Shown here in pieces: positions 1 to 9,133 of a stretch of 54,568 nt of DNA. The notes below the pieces were generated by a model that did not search any database, was not told the DNA's origin, and was given only the letters and a program-made list of their open reading frames with translations. The position numbers were made by a program, and so were the translations under genes. Source of the stretch: an uncultured Desulfovibrio sp. (GTDB taxonomy: Bacteria; Desulfobacterota; Desulfovibrionia; Desulfovibrionales; Desulfovibrionaceae); the NCBI GenBank assembly GCA_944327295.1, contig CALVHF010000008.1:1-54568 (forward strand), given 5' to 3'. Numbering within the stretch: position 1 is the first letter of the stretch; each line of letters begins with the position of its first letter.

Positions 1-898
1 CTACAACGAGAAGCTGCTCAAGTCCGGCCCCGGCAAGATTTCGCCCTTCATGATCCCCATGCTCATCTCCAACATGGGTCCCGGCGAAATCGGCATCAAG
101 CACGGCATCAAGGGGCCCAATCTGGTCACCACCTCGGCCTGCGCCTCGGCCAGCCATGCCCTGGGGACTGCCTACTCGGAAATCATTCTGGGCCGCGTGC
201 GTGCCTGCATTTCCGGCGGCGTTGAAGCCACAGTCACTCCGCTGGGCGTTGCCGGCTTCACGGCTCTCAAAGCCCTGTCCACCCATTTCAACGACAATCC
301 CACCCAGGCGTCCAGACCCTTTGACGCCGATCGCGACGGCTTTGTCATCGGCGAAGGCTGCGGTCTGCTCATGCTTGAGCGCCTTGAAGACGCCAAGGAG
401 CGCGGAGCAAAGATCTACGCCGAAATTGTGGGCTACGGCGCTTCCTGTGACGCCTACCACATGACGGCTCCCGATCCCGAAGGCACGGGCATGGAATGGG
501 CCATGCGCAATGCCCTCAAGGATGCAGGCATTGCACCTGAAGCCATCACCCACATCAATGCCCACGCCACCTCCACCAAGCAGGGCGACGTCATTGAGAC
601 CCGCGCCATGAAGAAGGTCTTTGGCGACCATGCCAAGAACCTGCATATCTCTGCCACCAAGTCCATGACCGGCCACCTGCTCGGTGCCGCCGGCGGCATC
701 GAGGCCTGCTTCACGGCCCTGGCGCTCAAGGAAGAGATTGTGCCGCCCACCATCAATCTCTCCAATCCCGATCCCGAATGCGATCTCGATTATACGGCCA
801 ACACGGCCCGGAACGTGGCCTGCGAATACGCCCTGTGCAACTCCTTCGGCTTTGGCGGCACCAATGCCACCATCGTGCTGAAGAAGTGGACCGACTAG
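1..898 (+). CDS. fabF: 3-oxoacyl-[acyl-carrier-protein] synthase II, 5'-truncated by window edge
   Basis: This is the C-terminal ~298 residues of beta-ketoacyl-ACP synthase II, read in frame from base 2. It is the condensing enzyme that elongates acyl-ACP with malonyl-ACP in cytosolic type II fatty acid synthesis. The thiolase-fold catalytic set is visible: the nucleophilic Cys in SACASA (codon 140-142), the first His in NAHATST, and the Lys/His pair in TKSMTGHLLGAAGG. The C-terminal glycine-rich FGFGGTNA typical of KAS I/II is also present. The N-terminus lies outside the window. The next gene, glyA, starts 162 bases downstream, and a fabF-glyA order is usual in Desulfovibrio as far as I recall. 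Confidence 0.96.
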   Translation, partial: YNEKLLKSGPGKISPFMIPMLISNMGPGEIGIKHGIKGPNLVTTSACASASHALGTAYSEIILGRVRACISGGVEATVTPLGVAGFTALKALSTHFNDNPTQASRPFDADRDGFVIGEGCGLLMLERLEDAKERGAKIYAEIVGYGASCDAYHMTAPDPEGTGMEWAMRNALKDAGIAPEAITHINAHATSTKQGDVIETRAMKKVFGDHAKNLHISATKSMTGHLLGAAGGIEACFTALALKEEIVPPTINLSNPDPECDLDYTANTARNVACEYALCNSFGFGGTNATIVLKKWTD

Positions 899-1060
899 CC
901 TGAGACATCAATTATCACGGGAAGAACTGTTCACCTCTTTCCGGTCGCAGTGCCGGGATCTGGGCGAACGGTTCTTTTTTTCACGGACGCTTCATCGCGC
1001 CCAGCCCCGCTCTCTTGCCGCCAGAACAACCCGGCGCGTGTTTTGTGGAGTGTACCAAAA

Positions 1061-2299
1061 ATGGACGAAATCTTTCTGCAGGATCTGGAACTTGCCAGGG
1101 CCATTGCTCTGGAGAGCGAACGCCAGGTGACCAAGCTTGAGCTCATTGCCTCCGAAAACTTTACTTCTCCTGCGGTCCGCCAGGCCCAGGGCAGCTGCCT
1201 GACCCACAAGTATGCCGAAGGCTATCCGGGACACCGCTACTACGGCGGCTGCGAATACGTGGATCTGGCCGAAAACCTGGCCATTGACAGGGCAAAGCAG
1301 CTCTTTGGCGCTGAATACGCCAACGTGCAGCCCCATTCCGGCTCCCAGGCCAACATGGCTGCCTACTTTGCCTTCATCAAGCCCGGGGACACCATTCTCG
1401 GCATGAACCTGTCCCACGGCGGCCACCTCACCCACGGCTCGCCCGTGAACTTCTCCGGCAAGTTTTTCAAGGTGGAATCCTACGGCGTGGACAGGGAAAC
1501 AGGCCGCATCAACTACGACGAGCTGGCAGACGTGGCCAGAAAGTGCCATCCTGCCCTGATCGTGGCCGGAGCCTCCGCCTACCCGCGCCTCATCGACTTT
1601 GCCCGTATGCGTGCCATTGCCGATGAAGTAGGCGCAAAGCTCATGGTGGATATGGCCCACATTGCCGGCCTTGTGGCCGCAGGCCTGCATCCTTCTCCCG
1701 TGCCCCATGCCCATGTAACCACGACCACCACCCACAAGACCCTGCGCGGTCCCAGGGGCGGCATGATCCTCTCCACGGCCGACATGGGCAAGACCATCAA
1801 CAGCCAGATCTTCCCCGGCATCCAGGGTGGTCCCCTTATGCACGTTATCGCTGCCAAGGCCGTGGCCTTTGGCGAAGCCCTGCGTCCCGCCTTCAAGACC
1901 TATGCAGCCCAGGTTATCAAGAATGCCTCCGTGCTCGCCTCCGTGCTCATGGACAACGGCTTCACCCTGGTGAGCGGCGGCACGGACAACCACCTCATGC
2001 TCGTGGATCTGAGCAACAAGGACTACACGGGCAAGGACGCCGAACACGCCCTGGACGATGCCGGCATCACGGTGAACAAGAACACCGTGCCCTTCGAGAC
2101 CCGCTCGCCCTTCGTGACCAGCGGCATTCGCATCGGCACGGCCGCCCTGACCACCAGGGGACTGAAGGAAGACGACATGCGCCTTGTGGGCGGCTTCATC
2201 TGCAAGGTGCTCAACAATATCAAGGATACGGCCCTCATTGCCCAAACCCGCAGGGACGTGGAAGACTTCGCCAGAAGCTTCCCCATCTTCACCTGGTAG
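1061..2299 (+). CDS. glyA: Serine hydroxymethyltransferase
   Basis: This PLP enzyme interconverts serine and glycine with transfer of a one-carbon unit to tetrahydrofolate, in the cytosol. The product is 412 residues, the normal family length. It contains the conserved N-terminal LIASENF motif, the YPGHRYYGG substrate loop and the PLP-lysine region [10 protein letters not shown]. The ATG at 1061 is chosen because it gives the family N-terminus and has a GGAG at 1047-1050; the reading frame is open further upstream (to 950) but that stretch is not conserved-looking. The gene is closed by a terminator at 2348-2381. Confidence 0.97.
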   Translation: MDEIFLQDLELARAIALESERQVTKLELIASENFTSPAVRQAQGSCLTHKYAEGYPGHRYYGGCEYVDLAENLAIDRAKQLFGAEYANVQPHSGSQANMAAYFAFIKPGDTILGMNLSHGGHLTHGSPVNFSGKFFKVESYGVDRETGRINYDELADVARKCHPALIVAGASAYPRLIDFARMRAIADEVGAKLMVDMAHIAGLVAAGLHPSPVPHAHVTTTTTHKTLRGPRGGMILSTADMGKTINSQIFPGIQGGPLMHVIAAKAVAFGEALRPAFKTYAAQVIKNASVLASVLMDNGFTLVSGGTDNHLMLVDLSNKDYTGKDAEHALDDAGITVNKNTVPFETRSPFVTSGIRIGTAALTTRGLKEDDMRLVGGFICKVLNNIKDTALIAQTRRDVEDFARSFPIFTW

Positions 2300-2347
2300 C
2301 AGGCCCCCGCTGACAATACACCCAATCCAGATCCGATTTCTCGCAAA

Positions 2348-2381
2348 GGCCCTGAAGGCACGCTCCTTCGGGGCCTTTTTT
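2348..2381 (+). terminator. Rho-independent terminator after glyA
   Basis: An 11-bp stem (2348-2358 with 2365-2375, one T-G wobble) has a 6-base loop and is followed by six T. It separates glyA from the accessory cassette. Just downstream, the sequence CGTGCCTCTTTT occurs twice in tandem. Confidence 0.9.
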
Positions 2382-2445
2382 CGTGCCTCTTTTCGTGCCT
2401 CTTTGCACACAAGACAAGGGCTTCCTGTCACGCAAAACCGGGGCA

Positions 2446-2474
2446 TTGAGAAGGAGCCCTTTGTGTACTACAAG
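2446..2474 (+). promoter_or_regulatory. Candidate sigma70 promoter for the NTPase-HEPN cassette
   Basis: TTGAGA (2446-2451) is followed after 17 bases by TACAAG (2469-2474), so 5/6 and 4/6 matches to the consensus boxes. It lies after the glyA terminator and would give a leader of about 130 bases before the first cassette gene. Assigned by eye; GC-rich genomes give chance matches. Confidence 0.4.
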
Positions 2475-2608
2475 GGAAAGAATCCATGAAGCCCACAGGC
2501 CAGGAGCCAAAAGTCTCAGGGCCAAAGTCCCGGACGCACCGTCCCAACTCAAGACAGCAGGATAAGGAGGCAGCGTGTTCGTCCCTGCCGGGGCCGCGCT
2601 GAACAGAC

Positions 2609-5600
2609 ATGCCAGGAAAAAACCCAGGATGGTTTCAGAAAAGGTTCCAGGAAACAGTTCGGGAGTACACACAGCGCGAACGGGCCGAGCTGGATCTCCT
2701 TGCCGGTTTTCCGGAGCTCATGAACTGCCTCTGGAAAGAGCACAGCGTGACAATCACTGCCCGCAGGATCCTCGTTCCCGACGAGACCAAGGTGACGATG
2801 GCCTATGCGCTGGGCGAGTGCCCGGGCATTGCGCCCATGACGCAGCGCGATCTCATACAGCTGCGCCTCCGTTGCCAGAACAACCGCGAGAAGCGCAGCT
2901 TCATCCTTGCCTCCTGGGTCTACGGCATCCTTTCCAGGGTGCTCCGTGCGGAGGATCTCTCCCCGATTGAGGAGCTTGTCTTCCTCTTCTTCTGTCCCCG
3001 CCTGACAAGCCTTGATCCCGACCTGGGGATCAAGGAATCCCTGGTCCTCGGCGCCCTCAGAAACGCCGATTCTGAAGACGGCCTGAAAGGACTCCTGCAG
3101 AGCCTGCAGTCCCTGAATCCGCCCGCACGGCTGGCCCTGCGCATCAAGGCCCTGCGGGACGTCCTCCTGCCGCTCTACAACTGCAGGCTTGAAGTCAGGT
3201 GGCAGGAGATGGCCGGCCGGCCCTGGAAGGGTCTTGCCTCCTTTGCGGACCTGCAAAAAGACTTTGAGGCCCTTGAAAGCATCCATTCCCGCCTCTGCGA
3301 TCAGATACTGCCCCTCAAGGCGCTTCTGGAGGACGAAGCCCTCGCTTCCGTGCCGGAGCTTGCAGCCCTGCGCGACATGGAGCTCCCGGAACTTGCCCGC
3401 TACGTGGACGAGCACGCCGACAGCCTGACCACCCTTGCCCTGCGTCTTGTGAAAGAGAATCTGCCGACCTTTGATGCGAAGACCGTGCTCACTCAGCTGC
3501 GCGCCCTGCATCCCGCCCTGTCCGAACACGATCTCGCCGTGGCCGAGAGTCAGGTGGACGACATTGCCAGCGGCCGCGTGGCAGAACAGGAAAGCGAGCT
3601 TGTCACCATCATCCTGCCGGCCATGACCGGCGAGCGTGCCTTCAACATCCTGGACGACATTCTGGAAGGGGGCTACACCCACCGCTTCCTGAGTGAACTT
3701 GCCAGGGGCCACTACCACCTGCCGGAAAGCACGCCGGAGTCCGCGCCCGCAGGCACGCAGGGCACGCTCGCAAAGCTGTCCGACAAGGGGCCCGCAGCAG
3801 AAGCGGACACAGAGTCAGAACGAGACTCTGAAACCGAGCCCGAACCAGAGGACGAAACAGCCCTCCAGGACCAGGCTCAGGCGCACAAGACGCACGCGAG
3901 GCCCAGGGCGAAAACCAGGAAGAAGGAACAGCGCAAGAACAGGCACGCCCTCAAGCTGGCCCGCACACGAGCTCAGGCTGCTTCTGTGCAGGCTGTCCCG
4001 GATGCAGACAGGGCGGCCGCCCCAAATATGCCGGATGCGCCAGACACGGTGGAGACCGGGGCAGCCCTCGGTGATCACGTCGCAGAAACTGGCTCGCCGT
4101 CAGGCGAGGCAGTTTCGCCCCTTGCCGGGCAAGATAAGACAGACAATACAGCACCTGCCGTCCTGGCGACAGGTACAGACAGCGCCCAGGCTGGCGACAC
4201 TGTGCCAGGCAGGGAGCAGGATGTGCCCCTGCCCTCGCCTGCGACCGGCCTGCCGGACGAGCAAAAAGAGGACCAGCCGGAAGAAGTGAAGCCTGAGCCT
4301 GCAGCCGAAGCGGAGCCTGCACAGTCCGACAGACCGGCAGCCGTGCAGGATGCGAACGAAGGGGATGCCCCCTGTGCGTCCGTTCCCCTGAACGCAGAAA
4401 CAGAAGCGGCCACAGCGACCGGGCACGAAGCCTCCTCTCTGTCCGGGCAGGACCTGTTCAGCCAGGGGCTGTCTGAACAGGGCTTGGCCGAACAGCATGG
4501 CGCAGAGTGGCCAGAACAGGATGACGAATCGAATCAGGACTATGTGATCGAACTGACCGAACTGGTCGGGCAGGCAGGACAGCCCGATCCGGCCCCTGCT
4601 GACGACCGCGATGAGGACGATCGGCAGGACGCCGGAACGCAGCGCCCCGGCGCCCCGAGCGGATCTGCTTCGAGTCCGGCTGACGACGAGGCAAAGGCTG
4701 CCCCAGCTCTCAAGACGGCTCACACGTCCGGGACGTGCCTGTCCCCGGCTGGGAAATTGCCGGACAGGCAAACGATGCAGGCACAGCAGGGCACGCCGGC
4801 CTCGGCTCCGACTTCAGAGCCAACTTCGGAACCGGCATGGGTTCCGTCCTGGGATCGCCTCCATGCCCTGGCCTGCAGGCTGCTGGACACGGGCAGCACG
4901 GCCGCCCTGCACTGGCTCATGACCCGGGACTTTGCCCGGAGCGCAATTCCGGAGGACGCCGAACACAAGCTCTGTCCGCCCTGGCTGAGCGAGCTTGTGC
5001 ATCTCGGCCTGCATCTGCGACCGCGCTTTTCCGAGGCCTGCCAGCGCTGCCATCAGCTGCTCGACACGGCCAATGCCCAGTACAGCAATCTCTCCGACGA
5101 GCAGTCTCTGCTCCTTGCCGCAAGCCTCATCCGGCCCGTGCTCTTTCTGCCCCAGCCAAGCCTCATTCCCATGCTGGTCCATCTGGGGACCAGGCACAGG
5201 GCCTATGCCCCCTTCTTCTCCGCCCTCAAGGACTTTGCCATCGCCTCCAGTCCCATGGACGAGCAGTTTCTGACCATGCAGAGCGCCGAGGACCTGCGCC
5301 GCAGCGAGCTTGAGCAGCTGCGCGAGGAAACCCTTGCCTTCCGCCTGCGCATGGAGCGTTCCAAGCTTTCCTTCCAGCCGGCCACGGTCGTGCGCCGGAA
5401 CCTGTTCAAGAAGACGGGCCTCTTCGGCAAGTGCCTTGAGGCCTGCCTGCAGGGCGATTTCGGGCCCATGGAAGGATGTCTTGCCAGGGAATGGAGCACG
5501 AGCGAACGCAAGGAGCTCATCGAAAAAATCCATGCAGGCGAGCGCAGAGATTTGCGCAAGATTGTGGCCAGTGCCCAGGTACATCTGCTCGAAGACATGG

Positions 5601-8600
5601 ACCAGGCCCTCTCCCTGCTCAGGCACTGGCACTCCTTTGCCTCGACCGAGGGGACACAGACCGACGCAGCTCTCCACGATGCCCTCTTTGCCGCCATCCG
5701 TCTGCCAGACCAGGCCCGCAGCTGCGAGGAAGGCCTGCTGCAGCGGACCCTGGGCTCCTTGAAGAACTGCCGCAATGGCGCAGACTACCTCACCGAGACC
5801 GTGGATCCCTGCCTTGAGCTCAAGCTCTGGCCCCTGACCCTTCCCGCAGGCGAAGGCTTGCAGGACGGCCGGCTTGTACAGGCCTTGGAAGAGCTTGAGA
5901 GCGATCGGCTTCACCACGCCGATGCCTTGTCCGTGGCAGTCCACATGCTGCACGGCGAGCTTGTGCTGAGCGAGGAATACGTGCGCGTCTACAAGGCCGG
6001 CAGCAAACAGCTCGCCCGCGACGAGCTTGTGCAGGCGGCTACGCAGGCCAACCTGCCCTTCGAGCTTTCCGAGGAGGCCATCCGCCTGGACGATCTTCTG
6101 ATCCACGAGCGGGAGGTCTGGAACAAGCGTCTGGAGGGCGAGAAGGAGCTCTGCCTGCAGAAGATAAGCGATGCCTATTTCCGCGGCGCCATTCTCTCTG
6201 CCCAGCAGGCACTCTACCGCGACAGCTGCCTGACCTCCTCGGCCAAAAGCCATCTGGAACAGGGCACCCCGGCCCAGGGCATACGGGAACTGCACGCCCT
6301 GCAGGCCGAGCTCGCCACCCATGAGGAAGAGCAGCAGCGCATCCTCATACAGCGCATGGAAGAGCTGAAGGAGGCCCACCGGGACAAGCCCCTGCTGCAA
6401 CGACACCTCAGGGACATGGCCGAGCGTCTGGTGCGCACGGAGAACATGTACAGCGAGGCCTATGCGGCCCTTGCCACCGTGGAAGAGCAGCTGGCCTCGG
6501 GCGGAGATCTGCAGGAAGCTGCTCCCAAGGACACAGGGGAGCATCCTTCCAGCAGCGCCCTCTTCTACGACCTGCTGGAGCAGGATCCCTCCTCCCTCTG
6601 CTTCGGGGACGCGGAGGCGAGCCAGTGCTGGCACAATGTGACCACCTCCTTGCGCCGCAACAATGCCCTGTCGTCCAGGGAGCGCGGCTTTGTCACCTCC
6701 CTGGTCCGCCAGCTCGGCTTCTCCCTGGACCGCGACGAGGAGCTGAACGAGCTCAACAGGGAGGGCCGGCCCTGCTTCTGGCGCATCCTGCGCTGCCGGG
6801 CCACCATCAAGAGCCCCCTGCCCCATTGGGGATCGCGCTCGGGCGGCCTGCAGACCTTTGTCTTCGGCTGGGACGTGACTCCGGAACGCTTGCAGCAAAA
6901 GCTGCGCAACAGCCTCAACTCGGGCGTGCTCAGTGCCCAGAACGCCACCACCATCATCTGCTGCAATCCCCTCTCTGCCGCAGACCGCAGAAAGATCCTC
7001 GTCTACTGCAACAATCTGAACTTCCCTGTCCTCATTGTGGACACCCACCTCTACACCTGGCTGAGCTGCCAGGAAAACCGCATTGATGCCCTCTTTGGCG
7101 TAACCCTGGCCGGCATGGCCTGCAATCCCTTCACGCCCGAAGTGGCCGGTGCCGTGCCGCCGGAAATGTTCTTCGGCAGGGAAGGCGTCATCGCCGACAT
7201 TCTGGACCCCTCGGGGCCCTGCATCGTCTACGGCGGCCGCCAGCTCGGCAAGACGGCCCTGCTGCAGCAGATTGCCAGCCGCAGGGATCCGACCCTCCTC
7301 CTTGTCCACTACTCCAGGCCGCCCGTCTCGCAGCTTCTCGATTCCCTCATCAACGAACTGCACAAGAAGAAGCTCGAGAACGTGACCCGCACCAACCTGG
7401 AGCAGAGCGTGCGCGAGTACCTGGACACCCACCCGGACAAGAAGGGCATCCTTGTTCTGGTGGACGAGTGCGACATGGCCCTGGAAGAGGACGCCAAGGC
7501 GGACTTTGCCCAGGTGCATGTCTTGAGCACACTCATGCAGCGCACCAACCGCGCTTTCAAGATCGTGCTCACGGGCCTGCATTCCGTGCAGCGCTTCAGC
7601 CATGTCTCCAACGTGCCGCTCATCCATTTCGGCACGCCCGTCTGCATAGGGCCGCTTCCGCCCAATGATGCCTATGATCTTCTGGTTACGCCCCTGCGCT
7701 GGCTGGGACTCGAATTTGCGGACAAGAAGCTCGCCTACATGGCCATCAACCACTGCAACTACCACCCCAAGCTCATACAGATGCTGGGCGAGGAGCTCGT
7801 CAAGGCCGTCCGGCCCCTGCGCACGCGGGGCGAGACCTCCTTCAGCATCACCCGTGCCATACTCTTCAATGTGCTCAATGCCCGGCCTCTGCAGCAGAAA
7901 ATCTCGGAATGCTTCGAGATCACCCTCAACCTGGACGAGTGCTACCTCGTCATAGGCTACACCATGGCCCTGCTTTCCCTGCAGGCTGCAGAGGAAGGAG
8001 GAGCCCCGGGCTGCGGTACAGGCATACAGCTCAGTGCCCTGCAGGAGGAGCTCGCAAGCTACTGGCCCGCGGCCTTCTCCCGCAGGCCGGGCGACTTCAG
8101 CCTGCTGGAAAGCCTGCTGCACGAAATGGAGGGTCTGGGGCTGCTCGTGTCCACGGGCGGCAGCTACCGTTTGCGCACGCCCAACATCATCAATCTGCTC
8201 GGCGGCGAGGAAACCATCAAGAGCAAGCTCGAGGCCTATGCCACCAAGCCCTACCAGCCGGAGATCCAGCTGGACGAATGGCGGGTGGACCAGGTCGAGG
8301 CCCTGGTTGCCTCGCAGTACAATACCATTGCCGAAAAGAGCAACGGCCTCATCTACATCGTGGGGTCCAGCGCCCTGGGCCTGGACGATGTGCCCGCTGC
8401 CCTGACAAGCATTGCCAGGGATCAGCATATAGGCCGCTGCCAGGAGCTCACGGGCTCGACCGTCCAGGAACTCGTCAGTGGTCTTCTCAACAGCTACAAG
8501 CGCTGGACGGACGGCCTGCTGCTCTGGATCAACTCTGGAAAAACGCCCCATGTGCCGGCCTTCATGCTGGAGGCTGCCCGCTGGCTCGGTTCCCTGCGCT

Positions 8601-9133
8601 CGGAACGGCGCTATGTGCGCCTGGTCTGCCTGCTTGAGCCGCAGGCCTACTACGATCTGTACGCGAAGGACAGCTGCCACAGGCTGCAGCAGCTCGGGAA
8701 CGTGACAAGGCTTTTGCTCCACCCCTGGACGCAGTACAGCCTGGAGACCTGGTACAAGCTGAAAGGCGCCACCATGCTGCCTGCCAACGGCGCCCTCCTT
8801 GAGGAAAGCGGCGGCTGGCATGCCCTGCTCTTCCCCCGCCTGCAGAACAGGCCAATGCCGCCTGTAGCAGACTACTTTGCCCGCAGCGGAGTCTGCTTCC
8901 CGGAACAGGAGGACGTGTACCGGCTGCTGGGACTCTTCTGCGACTTCTGCGACGAAACCGTGCCCACCCTGAGCGTGTCGGACTGCCTGGACGAGCTTGC
9001 GGACATGGGCCAGACCCGGGTGCACCAGCTTCTGACCATGCTCAAGGATTTGCACGTGCTTGTTGACAAGGGATCGGAGCGTCTCTCCCTGGCCTTCGGC
9101 ATAGAGGCCGGACTGCGCAGGAGGCAGCAATGA
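2609..9133 (+). CDS. Giant multidomain STAND/AAA-like P-loop NTPase (2,174 aa), candidate defence sensor
   Basis: I do not recognise a named family. From N to C: a helical region (residues 1-370); a long Glu/Ala/Pro/Gln-rich, probably disordered linker (about 371-740); a largely helical segment with heptad-like stretches (about 741-1300); an alpha/beta-looking segment (about 1300-1530); then an NTPase core introduced by FFGRE. The core has a Walker A GGRQLGKT (1542-1549), a Walker B ILVLVDE (1614-1620) and a sensor-1-like IVLTG. A winged-helix-like segment follows (about 1780-1870). Next comes a second NTPase-like module whose P-loop position reads GSSALGLD near 1919 and lacks GK[ST], and finally another winged-helix-like C-terminus. 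The layout recalls STAND/AAA signal-transduction ATPases. The 3' end overlaps the HEPN-motif gene by ATGA. The start is uncertain: ATG 2609 is the first possible start in this frame (stop at 2600-2602) but has no Shine-Dalgarno, whereas a strong one at 2564-2570 precedes a GTG (2575) in another frame. Base composition resembles that of the neighbours. Confidence 0.8.
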   Translation: MPGKNPGWFQKRFQETVREYTQRERAELDLLAGFPELMNCLWKEHSVTITARRILVPDETKVTMAYALGECPGIAPMTQRDLIQLRLRCQNNREKRSFILASWVYGILSRVLRAEDLSPIEELVFLFFCPRLTSLDPDLGIKESLVLGALRNADSEDGLKGLLQSLQSLNPPARLALRIKALRDVLLPLYNCRLEVRWQEMAGRPWKGLASFADLQKDFEALESIHSRLCDQILPLKALLEDEALASVPELAALRDMELPELARYVDEHADSLTTLALRLVKENLPTFDAKTVLTQLRALHPALSEHDLAVAESQVDDIASGRVAEQESELVTIILPAMTGERAFNILDDILEGGYTHRFLSELARGHYHLPESTPESAPAGTQGTLAKLSDKGPAAEADTESERDSETEPEPEDETALQDQAQAHKTHARPRAKTRKKEQRKNRHALKLARTRAQAASVQAVPDADRAAAPNMPDAPDTVETGAALGDHVAETGSPSGEAVSPLAGQDKTDNTAPAVLATGTDSAQAGDTVPGREQDVPLPSPATGLPDEQKEDQPEEVKPEPAAEAEPAQSDRPAAVQDANEGDAPCASVPLNAETEAATATGHEASSLSGQDLFSQGLSEQGLAEQHGAEWPEQDDESNQDYVIELTELVGQAGQPDPAPADDRDEDDRQDAGTQRPGAPSGSASSPADDEAKAAPALKTAHTSGTCLSPAGKLPDRQTMQAQQGTPASAPTSEPTSEPAWVPSWDRLHALACRLLDTGSTAALHWLMTRDFARSAIPEDAEHKLCPPWLSELVHLGLHLRPRFSEACQRCHQLLDTANAQYSNLSDEQSLLLAASLIRPVLFLPQPSLIPMLVHLGTRHRAYAPFFSALKDFAIASSPMDEQFLTMQSAEDLRRSELEQLREETLAFRLRMERSKLSFQPATVVRRNLFKKTGLFGKCLEACLQGDFGPMEGCLAREWSTSERKELIEKIHAGERRDLRKIVASAQVHLLEDMDQALSLLRHWHSFASTEGTQTDAALHDALFAAIRLPDQARSCEEGLLQRTLGSLKNCRNGADYLTETVDPCLELKLWPLTLPAGEGLQDGRLVQALEELESDRLHHADALSVAVHMLHGELVLSEEYVRVYKAGSKQLARDELVQAATQANLPFELSEEAIRLDDLLIHEREVWNKRLEGEKELCLQKISDAYFRGAILSAQQALYRDSCLTSSAKSHLEQGTPAQGIRELHALQAELATHEEEQQRILIQRMEELKEAHRDKPLLQRHLRDMAERLVRTENMYSEAYAALATVEEQLASGGDLQEAAPKDTGEHPSSSALFYDLLEQDPSSLCFGDAEASQCWHNVTTSLRRNNALSSRERGFVTSLVRQLGFSLDRDEELNELNREGRPCFWRILRCRATIKSPLPHWGSRSGGLQTFVFGWDVTPERLQQKLRNSLNSGVLSAQNATTIICCNPLSAADRRKILVYCNNLNFPVLIVDTHLYTWLSCQENRIDALFGVTLAGMACNPFTPEVAGAVPPEMFFGREGVIADILDPSGPCIVYGGRQLGKTALLQQIASRRDPTLLLVHYSRPPVSQLLDSLINELHKKKLENVTRTNLEQSVREYLDTHPDKKGILVLVDECDMALEEDAKADFAQVHVLSTLMQRTNRAFKIVLTGLHSVQRFSHVSNVPLIHFGTPVCIGPLPPNDAYDLLVTPLRWLGLEFADKKLAYMAINHCNYHPKLIQMLGEELVKAVRPLRTRGETSFSITRAILFNVLNARPLQQKISECFEITLNLDECYLVIGYTMALLSLQAAEEGGAPGCGTGIQLSALQEELASYWPAAFSRRPGDFSLLESLLHEMEGLGLLVSTGGSYRLRTPNIINLLGGEETIKSKLEAYATKPYQPEIQLDEWRVDQVEALVASQYNTIAEKSNGLIYIVGSSALGLDDVPAALTSIARDQHIGRCQELTGSTVQELVSGLLNSYKRWTDGLLLWINSGKTPHVPAFMLEAARWLGSLRSERRYVRLVCLLEPQAYYDLYAKDSCHRLQQLGNVTRLLLHPWTQYSLETWYKLKGATMLPANGALLEESGGWHALLFPRLQNRPMPPVADYFARSGVCFPEQEDVYRLLGLFCDFCDETVPTLSVSDCLDELADMGQTRVHQLLTMLKDLHVLVDKGSERLSLAFGIEAGLRRRQQ

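Noticed and set aside
2575..2970. 131-codon open frame starting at GTG 2575 as a separate gene
   Set aside because: It has a good Shine-Dalgarno, but after the first few codons it lies wholly within the NTPase gene in another frame and its product looks random; kept only as a start-site finding.
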